Below, in pieces: positions 34,690-44,327 of a stretch of DNA of 46,611 nt. This stretch comes from Acidobacteria subdivision 2 bacterium RH1 MAG20 (GTDB lineage: Bacteria; Acidobacteriota; Terriglobia; Terriglobales; Acidobacteriaceae). The notes under the pieces are model-generated. The model searched no databases. It saw nothing but the letters and a program-made list of their open reading frames with translations, and was not told where the DNA came from. Where the stretch lies: assembly GCA_002197545.1 (NCBI GenBank), contig NFUO01000247.1:1-46611 (forward strand). The letters run 5' to 3'. Both the position numbers and the translations under genes were made by a program. Every line of letters begins with the position of its first letter. The stretch's first letter is position 1.

Positions 34690-35802
34690 GTGCAGAGACA
34701 GATTAATCATCAGAAACCATTGAAGCGCGAGATCGAACTCGATTTTGTGCGCGGTCTTGCTATCTTGATGGTGATCGATTTCCACTCCCCAATGGGGGTG
34801 TTTTTTTATCCCTTTAAATTGATGGGATTCCAGCATTTTGGATGGGCCGGCGTAGATGTGTTCTTTGTGCTGAGCGGCTTCCTGGTGGGCGGCCTCCTGG
34901 TAAAGGAATGGAAAGTTCGTGGCCGCATTGACAGCAAACGCTTCCTCATTCGCCGGGGCTTCAAGATCTGGCCGCAGTATTACTTATTCATCCTCTTTAT
35001 GTTGACGACCGGCCATCGCACGCTGAAGCAGCTATGGGGCAATCTGCTCAACATTCAGAACTATGTCGGAGGCGTGGCCCATACATGGAGCCTCGGCGTC
35101 GAAGAGCACGCGTATCTTCTGCTGGTCTTGTGTCTTGCCATCGCGGCTCGACGCGCAACACGGATGAGGAACCTGTCCCTCTTCCTTGCGGCAGTCACCG
35201 GCAGCGTCGTCATACTGCGCATGGTGCTGGTCGTGAACGGCTTCGACGTCTTCACCGCTACGCATACGCGGATCGATGGAATCCTCGAAGGCGTCTTGCT
35301 GGCCATTCTTTATCACTACGCGCCCGGGACATTCCGGCGATTGCAGCAGCGCCAATGGGTATGGCTGGCGATCCTGGCTCTGGTCCTCATGGTCTTTCGC
35401 GTGAATTCTCCCACGCCGCTAGCTGCCTCCTTCCGCATCGACTGCGCGAATATGATGGGCATTGCGTTGCTGATGCTGCTGTACCGGCATCGTGAAGGCG
35501 GACGGCAACGGCCGGCGGCATATCGTTTTGTTGCCTGGCTGGGGCTTTACTCGTATGGAATCTATCTGTGGCATGTATCCGTAATTGCCCCCCTCATCCG
35601 CGTGGCCCCTCATCTGCCGCGGTGGCTCGGACTGGTCTGGCTGGCCCTTGCCCCAACACTGCTTGGCGCGCTGCTTGGTATCGTCTTCACAAAACTTGTT
35701 GAGTTCCCCGCGCTCAAACTGCGCGATAAGCTCTTCCCGCGAAGAGTGGACTCTGCGGTCGGTACACCAGCCGAGATCGAAGCAAAAACTCTAAGCACCT
35801 AG
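34690..35802 (+). CDS. Acyltransferase-3 family membrane protein (third of four)
   Basis: A 370-residue family member with LDFVRGLAILMVIDFHS (Arg and His), the line 'FGWAGVDVFFVLSGFLVGGLLV', FLIRRGFKIWPQYY and HTWSLGVEEHAYLL. The last differs from the usual WSLxVEEQFY, so it may be a divergent subfamily. About ten membrane helices are predicted, with a Ser/Glu-rich tail. The start is GTG 34690 and the spacing to a ribosome binding site is poor, so the N terminus is uncertain by a few residues. It points away from the second acyltransferase, with a 205-bp shared intergenic region, and precedes the polymerase-like protein at 36014 by 211 bp. Confidence 0.85.
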   Translation: MQRQINHQKPLKREIELDFVRGLAILMVIDFHSPMGVFFYPFKLMGFQHFGWAGVDVFFVLSGFLVGGLLVKEWKVRGRIDSKRFLIRRGFKIWPQYYLFILFMLTTGHRTLKQLWGNLLNIQNYVGGVAHTWSLGVEEHAYLLLVLCLAIAARRATRMRNLSLFLAAVTGSVVILRMVLVVNGFDVFTATHTRIDGILEGVLLAILYHYAPGTFRRLQQRQWVWLAILALVLMVFRVNSPTPLAASFRIDCANMMGIALLMLLYRHREGGRQRPAAYRFVAWLGLYSYGIYLWHVSVIAPLIRVAPHLPRWLGLVWLALAPTLLGALLGIVFTKLVEFPALKLRDKLFPRRVDSAVGTPAEIEAKTLST

Positions 35803-35866
35803 ACGGTAGCGTTTAACGAACGATGATGCACAGGTCGCAAACGGGACGTTCTCTCTTTTGTCTTCT

Positions 35867-35894
35867 TTGATTCATTTCCTGCCACTGGTATCAT
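35867..35894 (+). promoter_or_regulatory. Candidate promoter of the polymerase-like gene
   Basis: TTGATT (35867-35872), 16-nt spacer, TATCAT (35889-35894), about 120 nt before GTG 36014. The leader between them has no coding signal. Confidence 0.5.
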
Positions 35895-36013
35895 CGCTTT
35901 AGATCACTCAGTGGAATCATTTCAGGGGTTGAGCGTGTGTAGACTTCGCCCGCCAGCCGGGCATTTGCTGTTGGCTCTGCCCATTAATCAGTCATCTCTT
36001 AGAAAGAGGAAGA

Positions 36014-37561
36014 GTGCGCCTCCCATTTCCAGAACATATTCCTCTCAAGTACGCTCTCTTGTTTGCTCTGCTGCTTGGCGGCGCGCAACAGCTTCAGGGG
36101 ACGTCTGCGCTCTTCTCTCTTTATTGTTTCCTCTTCATCGTTATTGCCACCTTTGCCTTCAATCTCGCTGGCGGCTTCACCCGTCCCTCGGGAGGCTATG
36201 TTTTCTTCTACGCCGTTCTTGCGGTGATCCTCGGCCTCTTCTGGAAGGCCTTTCTTGGCGAGTCGGCCGACAGCAACCTCACCCAGCCTCTTCTGACCAT
36301 GGGGGCTACTCTTGGTGGCATCACAGCGATGCTCGCTGCTGTTTTTGTAAGCCGCAAGCTGACTGCCAGGCGAGCGTTCCTGGCTGATATGCTCACCGAC
36401 GCAAACACGCTGAGTGCTGCCCTGGGATGCATGATCGTCGGTCTCACCCTTACGGTGATCTATACAGTAGTGCCTTTCGGAAGCGGCTCACCTCTCAGCG
36501 CGCTTGCTCAACTCGACCGGTTCCTCCCCCTGGCCATGATCATTGCGGTCATCTATCAGATTCGTAAAAGTGGCGGGACCAGTAGCGTGAACTGGATCGT
36601 TTTAGTCTCCGGTGGAGCTCTTTTCGCCGGTGGCTGCCTGTCATATTCAAAGCAGGCGTTGTTCACCCCTGTATTGTGCTGGCTCATCGCTGCGGCTTCC
36701 CAGCGGTACAAAGTCTCTCGTGTTCAGACCATCGGCTTCATTCTTTTGATGGCATTCATGGTCTATTTTCTTGTTCCCTACTCGCAGTATGGCAGGTCGT
36801 TTACGGTGAGCACGTCCGACACACAGAGTAAACAAGAAGCCGCAATTCAAAACATAGACACCTCCATTGCCATGCTCTCTGATCTGGGAGATGTGCGCCA
36901 AAAGTACGAACAGATGACGAAAAACAGTGAGGCCAGCGGCAATGCCATGGGCTACTTTGATACTCCCCAGGGTTTTTTTGACCGTCTCCAGATGATCTCC
37001 ATCGATGACGCGATCATCAATGAGACGGAGCAAAATGGACCGTTCGGCTTTTTCCCTATCATCATTGACTTTGAGAATATTGTTCCCCATTTCCTCTGGC
37101 CGGGAAAGCCCGCCGTGAACTTTGGCAATGTTTATGCCCACGAACTGGGCGTGCTCGGCCCGGACGATAATACAACCGGTGTCTCCTTTAGCCCTATGGG
37201 TGAAGCGTTCCACCTTGGACGTTGGATCGGCATCCTGGTCGTCGCGCCCCTCTTGTGGATCATGCTCTTCACTCTCTTCGATTCGCTCTGCGGCGACGCG
37301 CGCAAGTATCCCTGGGGACTGCTTGCCATCGTGCTCTTTGCCCATGAGGCCCCGGAAGGCGGCCTGGGTGGCCCTATTGCCATGATGGGGTTGGGCGCGA
37401 TTGGTATTGTCTTCGCGGCATTTGCCGCGGCCTATGTTATGCCCATCCTCGGCTCAATCTTTGTCGGTCGCGGAGGTTCTCGCCTCCGGCCTACGGCTCC
37501 CGTTCGTAGTATTCCCCGTCGTCTGCCTCCCCTTCCGTTGCCCCGAATCTCAGGCCAGTAG
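36014..37561 (+). CDS. Multi-pass membrane protein, possible oligosaccharide polymerase/ligase
   Basis: This 515-residue protein begins at GTG 36014, supported by an AAGAGGAAGA ribosome binding site. About ten to twelve hydrophobic helices are visible (for example YALLFALLLGGAQQL, FIVIATFAFNLAGG, LGCMIVGLTLTVIYTVV). Between the sixth and last block there is a long soluble loop (about residues 270-390) with DTSIAMLSDLGDVRQKYEQM and ENIVPHFLWPGKP, and the C-terminal tail is Pro/Arg-rich. The topology (many helices, one large periplasmic loop) is that of Wzy polymerases and O-antigen ligases, and the neighbours (acyltransferases, a GT-C-like protein) support a surface-glycan role. I cannot find a diagnostic motif, so this is only a working call. 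Confidence 0.55.
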   Translation: MRLPFPEHIPLKYALLFALLLGGAQQLQGTSALFSLYCFLFIVIATFAFNLAGGFTRPSGGYVFFYAVLAVILGLFWKAFLGESADSNLTQPLLTMGATLGGITAMLAAVFVSRKLTARRAFLADMLTDANTLSAALGCMIVGLTLTVIYTVVPFGSGSPLSALAQLDRFLPLAMIIAVIYQIRKSGGTSSVNWIVLVSGGALFAGGCLSYSKQALFTPVLCWLIAAASQRYKVSRVQTIGFILLMAFMVYFLVPYSQYGRSFTVSTSDTQSKQEAAIQNIDTSIAMLSDLGDVRQKYEQMTKNSEASGNAMGYFDTPQGFFDRLQMISIDDAIINETEQNGPFGFFPIIIDFENIVPHFLWPGKPAVNFGNVYAHELGVLGPDDNTTGVSFSPMGEAFHLGRWIGILVVAPLLWIMLFTLFDSLCGDARKYPWGLLAIVLFAHEAPEGGLGGPIAMMGLGAIGIVFAAFAAAYVMPILGSIFVGRGGSRLRPTAPVRSIPRRLPPLPLPRISGQ

Positions 37562-37633
37562 TCCGGCCAGTAGCCATCGAGTCCACCCGAAGTCGCGGCA
37601 CGAGGGAAGGCCTCTCCCATACACTGGTACTGT

Positions 37634-38734
37634 ATGAACAAACTGGTCGTCGGTAATCTCGTCCATCGCCCGCTGCGCTCGATCATCAGCGCCTTTGCCG
37701 TAGCGATGGAAGTCATCATGATTCTCTCCATCGCTGCCATCATGCTGGGTATCCTCAATGGCCAGCGCACCAGCCAGAGCGGCATCGGCATGGACATGGT
37801 TGTGCATCCCGGTGTTGCCACCAACCTTATCGGCATGTCCGGCGCCGCTGCTTCCATTCAGGTCGCGGATGTTCTCCGCGCGCTCCCCCACGTCGAAGTC
37901 GCCGCGCCAGTCAACATTCAGCTCACCGCTGGGAAAAATCTCGAAAACATCTACGGCATCGACTACGCCAGCTATAACGCCCTTCGTCCATTCATCTTCG
38001 TCACCGGAGGCCCCTTCCAGCACCCCGACGATATGATCGTCGACGACCTTGAAGCCGCTAAGGGCCTCAAAGTCGGCGACACCATGCAGATCCTGCACCA
38101 TCCCTTCCACATCTCCGGCATCGTTGAGCACGGCAAAGGCGGCCGTAAATTCATCCCCATCGATACCATGAACGAGATCGGTGGAACTCCCGGCAAGGCC
38201 AGCATGTTCTACCTGCGCACCGATAATCCTCCGCAGTATCAGGATGCCGTTCGCAAAGAGATCCTTGCCACCCCCGGCATGCAGCAGTACAACATCGAAA
38301 CCCTCGATGAACTGCTCGCCAACCTTACCCCGGAGAAGTTCCCCGGCTTTAACATCGGGCTCCACATTGTCATCGGCATCGCGGTGTTAATCGGTTTCCT
38401 CGTCATCTTTCAGTCCATGTACACCGCTGTCATGGAGCGGACTCGTGAGATCGGCATCCTCAAATCTCTCGGGGCCTCCCGGCATTACATCATCAGCGTA
38501 GTCCTCCGCGAGACCTCGCTGCTGGCCATCACCGGCATCATTCTTGGCGTCGCCCTTACCTATCTTCTGCGTTCCGTCATCCACTTCAAATTCCCCACTC
38601 AGGCCTTTGCAGTCACTCCTGGCTGGGTCGCCGCGGCCACTCTCATCGCCTTCAGTGGAGCGATGCTGGGTGCCTTCTACCCGGCCATCAAAGCCGCACG
38701 AAAAGATCCCATCGATGCGCTCTCCTATGAGTAA
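37634..38734 (+). CDS. ABC transporter permease, FtsX/MacB-type
   Basis: A 366-residue permease with the MacB_PCD-FtsX layout: one N-terminal helix (about 18-45, FAVAMEVIMILSIAAIML), a periplasmic domain (about 50-235), then three helices (about 240-360). The FtsX signature lies around MERTREIGILKSLGASRHYI and the C-terminal motif is GAMLGAFYPAIKAARKDPID, ending ALSYE. Such permeases pair with an ATPase to move lipids, peptides or drugs, or to signal without transport. No ATP-binding gene is adjacent, so the partner must be encoded elsewhere. The ATG at 37634 has no strong ribosome binding site. It lies between the polymerase-like and GT-C-like genes on the same strand, suggesting a link to the surface-glycan region; that link is inference. 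Confidence 0.9.
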   Translation: MNKLVVGNLVHRPLRSIISAFAVAMEVIMILSIAAIMLGILNGQRTSQSGIGMDMVVHPGVATNLIGMSGAAASIQVADVLRALPHVEVAAPVNIQLTAGKNLENIYGIDYASYNALRPFIFVTGGPFQHPDDMIVDDLEAAKGLKVGDTMQILHHPFHISGIVEHGKGGRKFIPIDTMNEIGGTPGKASMFYLRTDNPPQYQDAVRKEILATPGMQQYNIETLDELLANLTPEKFPGFNIGLHIVIGIAVLIGFLVIFQSMYTAVMERTREIGILKSLGASRHYIISVVLRETSLLAITGIILGVALTYLLRSVIHFKFPTQAFAVTPGWVAAATLIAFSGAMLGAFYPAIKAARKDPIDALSYE

Positions 38735-38785
38735 AGACTTCACTGCCTCCGCTTAAAATCTTGGTCCATGTCGGATTGAGAGAGG

Positions 38786-40345
38786 ATGATTGCTTTGATT
38801 GATAAGGCTTATAAATTTGTTCTGCCGCTTCTGGGGCTTTGGCTCGTTGCCTGGATCGTTCTCTCGTGGGCGGCCATTCAGGATGACGCTCTCATCCATC
38901 TGCGCTATGCCGACAATCTCTTCCGCACCCACTTCATTACCTACGACGGCGTCCATGCCAGTTACGGAGCCTCCAGCCTCCTTTACGTCCATCTGCTCGC
39001 CTTTCTTCGCGCCTTCATTTCGTCGCCGAATCTTCCTCGCGGCGCCTCCAGCTTCATGCACATCCTGCTCTTCCTGGGTACCAGCGTTATTCTCGTCAGG
39101 TTCATCCCTCGCGAGTCCCTCCGTACCCGCCTTCTGAGCCTCATTCTGCTCTTTATTCTGGTTACGCCGTCAGCCGTTCGCTGGCTCGACGATGGCATGG
39201 AGACCGGCTTTGCGCTCTGTTTCGTGGCCCTTCTCTGCATCCTTGCCTTTCAGCAATCCCGCCGCCAGACCACGACGCCTCTCCAGTACCTTGCACTCAC
39301 GGCATTGGCCTTCTTCACCGTGCTTCTGCGCACCGAACTGTCCTTTCTCTGCGGTGTCGTCTTCGCAATGCTCGCCTGGAAGAGTGTCTTCCACAACGGC
39401 AACTCCTCATCGCGGTGGGTGGGTGCGGTTCTCCGTTCCAGCCATGTTCTGCTCGGCACTCTCCTTGCTCTGGCGTTCATTGTTTTGACGATGCACTCTC
39501 TTCTGCCGGACACCGCCGTCGCCAAATCCGGACCGGCCACATGGTGGGCCTTTATGTCCGCGGCAACGGTCATCGCCGGATCGTTTACCTTCGGCTTCGG
39601 GCTTCTGCTGCTATGGCTCCTCACGCTCTTTTTCCTGATCCGCGCGGGACGCTTCTCCGTGCCAACGCTCTTTGCGAATGCAGTCTTTCCCGCCGTCCTT
39701 GTCCTTGCTGCGCTGCGCGGCCAGCAGATTCAGGGGGCCCGCTACCTTGTGTGGACCTACTTCTTCTCTACCCTCTGGAATCTTCTTGAGCTCGGCTCCA
39801 TCGATTCAGAACGCGCGCCCGTGAAGCAGTTCTACTCTCTCATCTATAGCTTTCTTGTCGTCCTTCTCCTTGTGTTGCCGTTTGAGTGCAAAACCATATA
39901 TCGCGTTCTGAGTACCCGGGTAGCGACGCTGAAGGTCTTCGAGGGCCAGCACCTCGACATCTTTCAGGGCAAGCAGGGTGTTGCCTACGACGTCGGCTAC
40001 ATCAGCTACTTTTCGAAGGCAAACATCTGTGACATGGCGGGCCTGGTTGACGGAAGGGCATTTGCTCATCTAAGCCGGGACCAACGCATGCAAGCCTGCG
40101 TCGCCAGTCATCCCGACTTCATCTTCGGCAACATCACCCAATTGAGAGTGGTCTCCGAGTTCATGTCGCTGGACGGCTGGCAGGTCTGCAGCCATTATGA
40201 CTTCGGCAATGTGCGTACTCATGATACTCACTACCTGATCTTGCCTGCGGCCTCGGCTGCTGAGACGTGTCAAGCAATCAGAGGCTCATCTCCTTATCCG
40301 CTTGAGCAGCTATTCACGCAGCCCGCAATGCGACAAAAAAGATGA
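38786..40345 (+). CDS. GT-C-like membrane glycosyltransferase (hypothetical)
   Basis: A 519-residue protein with about ten helices. The first loop contains AIQDDALIHLRYADNL (Asp33, Asp34), similar to the conserved acidic pair that GT-C enzymes place in the first extracytoplasmic loop. The C-terminal soluble part (about 390-510) has VAYDVGYISYFSKANICDM and LVDGRAFAHLSRDQRM, the kind of text seen at the end of polyprenyl-phosphate-dependent arabinofuranosyl/mannosyltransferase-like proteins. I infer a lipid-linked sugar donor and a surface acceptor; no family is certain. ATG 38786 directly follows GAGAGG (close spacing). It is 51 nt after the permease on the same strand, so co-transcription is plausible. 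Confidence 0.6.
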   Translation: MIALIDKAYKFVLPLLGLWLVAWIVLSWAAIQDDALIHLRYADNLFRTHFITYDGVHASYGASSLLYVHLLAFLRAFISSPNLPRGASSFMHILLFLGTSVILVRFIPRESLRTRLLSLILLFILVTPSAVRWLDDGMETGFALCFVALLCILAFQQSRRQTTTPLQYLALTALAFFTVLLRTELSFLCGVVFAMLAWKSVFHNGNSSSRWVGAVLRSSHVLLGTLLALAFIVLTMHSLLPDTAVAKSGPATWWAFMSAATVIAGSFTFGFGLLLLWLLTLFFLIRAGRFSVPTLFANAVFPAVLVLAALRGQQIQGARYLVWTYFFSTLWNLLELGSIDSERAPVKQFYSLIYSFLVVLLLVLPFECKTIYRVLSTRVATLKVFEGQHLDIFQGKQGVAYDVGYISYFSKANICDMAGLVDGRAFAHLSRDQRMQACVASHPDFIFGNITQLRVVSEFMSLDGWQVCSHYDFGNVRTHDTHYLILPAASAAETCQAIRGSSPYPLEQLFTQPAMRQKR

Positions 40346-40974
40346 CTGGCTCTCTATGCTTTTTGCAATGCCTGTCGCAGCTACTGTGAAAGTTCTTTTG
40401 CGATTGCCTGTTCTTTAGTCCCCTACACCACTCTAAAAGCAGCTATAAGCCATTTTAATTCAATGTTTTAGCGAGATCCTCCTTGTATCTCATTGCAATC
40501 ATCTAATTTGCCTTGAGGTTTCCAGACAAGGGAACCCCAGCCATAAGCCTTCCAACCGGCACAAAAGCAGGCTTGACGGGGCCCGGCAGGACTCAGTAGA
40601 CTTGAATCTCGCGCAGTCTCGCGTCTGTGCATCTGTGTGGCTGCATTCACAGACGAATCAGGCCAAAGAGACAACTGTGGTGGACTCACCTGGGGCAGCA
40701 GGAAGCATTAAGGCCGCCCTCGAAGCACCCACTTCCCAGGCTGATTTTTCAAGGCTTTGTGCGATACCCGATGCTCCATGCGGAATGGCTTCTTCTGTGT
40801 TCGAGGAAGTTCTCTCGTCCGTCCGGCCTTTCGTGCGGCAACAAGTTCTAACGTTGTAAGCAGTATGTTTTTACTGTCGTGAGCCATACAGTTGTAAGCA
40901 ATACATTCGATCCACCTTTCTTCATGCACCACGCCGAACACTGAAGACGGCAGAACCAGGGAGTAAACAGAGCA
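40346..40974. other. Long spacer before rplM
   Basis: About 629 bp with no supportable gene; the open frames here (for example 40602-40859) have no family resemblance and no ribosome binding site. Near the 3' end it holds the direct repeat listed at 40853-40903. I see no clear terminator for the upstream gene and no recognised ribosomal-protein leader. Confidence 0.45.
40853..40903 (+). repeat. Direct repeat ahead of rplM
   Basis: GTTGTAAGCAGTA (40853-40865) and GTTGTAAGCAATA (40891-40903), 38 bp apart, 70-120 nt before the rplM start. One base differs. They may be promoter-region binding sites; I could not assign a -35/-10 pair with confidence. Confidence 0.5.
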
Positions 40975-41427
40975 ATGTCCACCACCATCCCCAGCGGCAA
41001 AGATATCAAGCGCAAGTGGTTTGTCATCGACGCCAGCGGCAAGACGCTAGGCCGACTTTCTACCCATGCCGCCAGCATCCTCGCGGGAAAACTCAACCCG
41101 CTGTACACCCCCTATATCGATATGGGCGATCACGTCATCATCATCAATGCCGAAAAGATCGTCCTCACGGGCCTCAAGTCGGACACTAAGCTCTATCGCC
41201 GCTACACCGGCTTCCCCGGTGGTCTGCGTGAAGAGTCCTTCGTCAAGCTGCTCGCCCGCCGTCCAGAAGCCATCGTCGAGCAGGCAGTCAAGGGCATGCT
41301 TCCCAAATCCAAGATGGGCCGGCAGATGGCCACCAAGCTCAAGGTTTACAAGGGCAGCCAGCATCCGCATCTCGCCCAGCAGCCCGTAGCGATGGAGTTC
41401 CACGCCTCCAACGCTCCCAAGGCCTAG
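40975..41427 (+). CDS. rplM: 50S ribosomal protein L13
   Basis: L13 is an early 50S assembly protein. The 150-residue sequence has [54 protein letters not shown] and [24 protein letters not shown] text (here [20 protein letters not shown]), then [16 protein letters not shown]. The length is slightly above the E. coli protein (142). It is followed by rpsI as in almost all bacteria. Unusually, the 124-bp gap contains three hairpins (41438, 41476, 41516) in place of a short spacer. Stop is TAG. Confidence 0.98.
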   Translation: MSTTIPSGKDIKRKWFVIDASGKTLGRLSTHAASILAGKLNPLYTPYIDMGDHVIIINAEKIVLTGLKSDTKLYRRYTGFPGGLREESFVKLLARRPEAIVEQAVKGMLPKSKMGRQMATKLKVYKGSQHPHLAQQPVAMEFHASNAPKA

Positions 41428-41437
41428 TTTTTATGCG

Positions 41438-41529
41438 CAGCGGGCATTTGCCCGCTGAACAAGCGTTTTGTTAAGGGCACGGCTTCAGCCGTGCCGCACA
41501 GAGCAAGAGATTTTCGGGGCTTTAGCCCC
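41438..41529. repeat. Three palindromes in the rplM-rpsI spacer
   Basis: 41438-41457 CAGCGGGC-ATTT-GCCCGCTG; 41476-41495 GGCACGGCT-TC-AGCCGTGCC; 41516-41529 GGGGCT-TT-AGCCCC. The last two form a doublet of the GGCTTNAGCC family. The middle one is preceded by TTAAG and is identical to the copy at 42004 and nearly identical to that at 43224. Confidence 0.85.
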
Positions 41530-41551
41530 TGAGGCAAGTTCAAGGAGCACC

Positions 41552-41947
41552 ATGGCAGATCTGATTCAATACTACGGAACCGGCCGTCGCAAATCTTCGA
41601 TTGCGCGCGTCTTCCTACGTCCCGGCAGCGGCAACTTCACCGTCAACAAGAAGGATGTCGATGTCTACTTCGTCACCGCCCAGCAGCGTGCCGCAGTCCG
41701 CCGCTCGCTCGGCATCGCCGACATCGGCGAGACCTTCGACGTCATCACCACCGTCAAGGGTGGCGGTGTCATGGGACAGGCGGACGCCGTCAAGCTCGGC
41801 ATCGCCCGCGCCCTCATGGAGTTCAACCCTGAGCTGCGTAAGGCGCTCAAGGCAGAAGGCCTCGTTACCCGCGACTCGCGCGGTAAGGAGCGCAAGAAGT
41901 ACGGCCAGAAGGGTGCTCGCGCTCGCTTCCAGTTCTCGAAGCGATAA
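41552..41947 (+). CDS. rpsI: 30S ribosomal protein S9
   Basis: S9 lies in the 30S head with a C-terminal tail that reaches the P-site tRNA. From ATG 41552 (CAAGGAG 5 nt upstream; the frame opens earlier at 41468 through a palindrome-rich spacer) the 131-residue protein has [39 protein letters not shown] and the basic end [17 protein letters not shown] with the universal terminal SKR. All features are typical. It follows rplM; in contrast to the usual layout, the spacer between them is over 100 bp. Confidence 0.98.
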   Translation: MADLIQYYGTGRRKSSIARVFLRPGSGNFTVNKKDVDVYFVTAQQRAAVRRSLGIADIGETFDVITTVKGGGVMGQADAVKLGIARALMEFNPELRKALKAEGLVTRDSRGKERKKYGQKGARARFQFSKR

Positions 41948-42003
41948 AGAAAAAGCCCTTCAGCAAAGTCTTTTGCAGTTGCTTTTGTTCTTGCAGTGTT
42001 AAG

Positions 42004-42060
42004 GGCACGGCTTCAGCCGTGCCGCTACTTCTCCTCGGTGGTGCGGCTTTAGCCGCCGAG
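42004..42060. repeat. Palindrome doublet in the rpsI-rpsB spacer
   Basis: 42004-42023 GGCACGGCT-TC-AGCCGTGCC (identical to 41476-41495, also preceded by TTAAG) and 42034-42060 CTCGG..CGGCT-TT-AGCCG-CCGAG (imperfect, with a 5-nt bulge on the left). The two lie 10 bp apart. Confidence 0.8.
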
Positions 42061-42146
42061 GTACGGTTTTCGATTCGTCCTCGATGCTGCTTTTACGAGC
42101 CGGATCAAAGAAGCATCCGGCGAAAATGTATCGCCGTCAGCACCAC

Positions 42147-42194
42147 CCTTCCAGTTCACCGGAAGGTTAGGAGTCAAATCTCCCGTACGCGGGA
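42147..42194 (+). promoter_or_regulatory. Hairpins in the rpsB leader
   Basis: CCTTCC (42147-42152) pairs with GGAAGG (42161-42166), and TCCCG-TACG-CGGGA (42181-42194) forms a second stem, about 50-100 nt before the rpsB start. They are candidates for leader structures through which S2 could control its own mRNA; no match to a known rpsB leader is claimed. Confidence 0.35.
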
Positions 42195-42247
42195 TCAATC
42201 CAGGCACCGGAGCAATTCGGTCCGGCTGTCTCAACCAAGGAGCCTCT

Positions 42248-43165
<918 letters not shown>

Positions 43166-43223
43166 GCAACCCCTGCGTTACGGCACGGCTTACGAGCTTG
43201 CGGAAAACTCCGTTTTGCTTAAG

Positions 43224-43294
43224 GGCACGGCTTTAGCCGTGCTGTAAATGCCTCTTATTATTCTTATAGGGGCGCGGGCTTCAGTCCGCGCCCC
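43224..43294. repeat. Palindrome doublet in the rpsB-tsf spacer
   Basis: 43224-43243 GGCACGGCT-TT-AGCCGTGCT, preceded by TTAAG as at 41476 and 42004, and 43269-43294 GGGGCGCGGGCT-TC-AGTCCGCGCCCC, 12-bp arms with one G-T wobble. A degenerate GGCACGGCTTACGAGC also lies just upstream near 43182. Confidence 0.85.
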
Positions 43295-43326
43295 CTTCGC
43301 AAGAAACTACTCGAAGGAAACTGTAA

Positions 43327-43989
43327 ATGTCCACGGAAACCCCAGTAAAGATCGACGCAAAACTCGTCAAAGAACTCCGCGAAAAGTCCGGCGCCCCCAT
43401 GGGCGATTGCCTGAAAGCGCTGCAGGAAGCCAGCGGTGATATGGATGCCGCCTTCGTCGTCCTGCGCAAACGTGGCATGGCCTCCGCCGCCAAGAAGGCC
43501 TCCCGCTCTACCAACGAGGGCGCCGTCGGAACCTACATCCACGCCGGCGGCAAGATCGGCGTCCTGCTTGAGCTGAACTGCGAGTCCGACTTCGTCGCCC
43601 GCACCACCGACTTCCAGGAGCTGCTCCGCGACGTAGCCATGCACATCGCCGCGACCGACCCGCGCTATGTCCGCCGCGAAGACGTCACCGAGGAAGACAT
43701 CGCCCGCGAGAAGGACGTCTACCGCGCCCAGGCCGCTGCCAGCGGCAAGCCCGCGAACATCGTCGAGAAGATGCTCGAAGGCAAGATGAGCAAGTTCTAC
43801 GAAGAGGTCTGCCTGCTCGACCAGCCCTTCATCAAGGAGCAGACCCAGACCATCGGACAGCTCATCGCCAGCAAGGTAGCCAAGCTCGGTGAAAACATCA
43901 GCGTCCGCCGCTTCGCCCGCTTCAAGGTAGGCGACCCCAACTGGACCGTAGCCACCACCGCTCAAGTCGCAGCAGCCGAAGAAGCCTAG
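43327..43989 (+). CDS. tsf: Elongation factor Ts, short form
   Basis: EF-Ts recycles EF-Tu by driving GDP release. The 220-residue protein has the N-terminal UBA-like domain LVKELREKSGAPMGDCLKAL and core text LRKRGMASAAKKASRSTNEG, VLLELNCESDFVARTTDF. It is much shorter than the 283-residue E. coli form and lacks the second core subdomain, as in Thermus and some other phyla. The basic consensus KTGAGMMDCKKAL is replaced by KSGAPMGDCLKAL. ATG 43327 follows the usual spacing from GAAGGAAA. A strong terminator follows at 44015, so pyrH is a separate unit. Confidence 0.97.
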   Translation: MSTETPVKIDAKLVKELREKSGAPMGDCLKALQEASGDMDAAFVVLRKRGMASAAKKASRSTNEGAVGTYIHAGGKIGVLLELNCESDFVARTTDFQELLRDVAMHIAATDPRYVRREDVTEEDIAREKDVYRAQAAASGKPANIVEKMLEGKMSKFYEEVCLLDQPFIKEQTQTIGQLIASKVAKLGENISVRRFARFKVGDPNWTVATTAQVAAAEEA

Positions 43990-44014
43990 ACCTCAGCTTC
44001 AAGGCAACAAAGAG

Positions 44015-44040
44015 AGCCCGGACATCAGTCCGGGCTTTTG
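44015..44040 (+). terminator. Rho-independent terminator after tsf
   Basis: AGCCCGGAC (44015-44023) and GTCCGGGCT (44028-44036) pair perfectly around ATCA and are followed by TTTTG. Confidence 0.88.
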
Positions 44041-44065
44041 CATGTCAACTCCCTCCCGAAAATAC

Positions 44066-44182
44066 GTCATCTCGACCGAAGGCGGCGCCTTTGCCGCCGC
44101 AGCGGAGAGACCCCTGTATTTCCGCTTCGTAGCCACAAAAGCTCGGGTGCCCATCCATCGCAGTCTCATCGCGATGGGTGGG
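44066..44182. repeat. Composite dispersed repeat, modules A and B (copy 2)
   Basis: Module A 44066-44121 (GTCATCTCGACCGAAG, an internal GGCGGC/GCCGCC hairpin, AGCGGAGAGACCCCTGTATTT) is followed after about 20 bp by GCTCGGGTG and module B, arms 44150-44161 (CCCATCCATCGC) and 44171-44182 (GCGATGGGTGGG). The same order occurs at 46374-46485. Confidence 0.8.
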
Positions 44183-44213
44183 AATGTAATCCGTCCCCCA
44201 GCCAGCTCCTTCC

Positions 44214-44327
44214 GCTGCCGACGACCAGCACAACAGCCGCATCTCCATGGAGGACTACGCCATCGCCCCCCTTGACGAGCTATAGAAGCCGCAGCACGAG
44301 CGCCAGCGCTTCACCATCGGCTACTGA
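44214..44327 (+). pseudogene. C-terminal remnant of an NAD(P)-binding oxidoreductase-like protein, with internal amber
   Basis: In the tsf-pyrH spacer one frame reads NSRISMEDYAIAPLDEL, TAG (44283-44285), then KPQHERQRFTIGY and TGA. This resembles the C terminus of the COG2910-type Rossmann NAD(P)-binding proteins (…RISxEDYAxAxxDELExPxHxRQRFTxGY); the TAG replaces a Glu codon (GAG). Nothing recognisable remains upstream, where the frame runs into dispersed-repeat module B at 44150-44182. The best reading is a decayed gene end, perhaps cut by the repeat. It is not expressed as a protein. Confidence 0.65.

Noticed and set aside
40602..40859. An 85-codon open frame before rplM
   Set aside because: No homology-like text, no ribosome binding site and no signal peptide; random open frame in the spacer.
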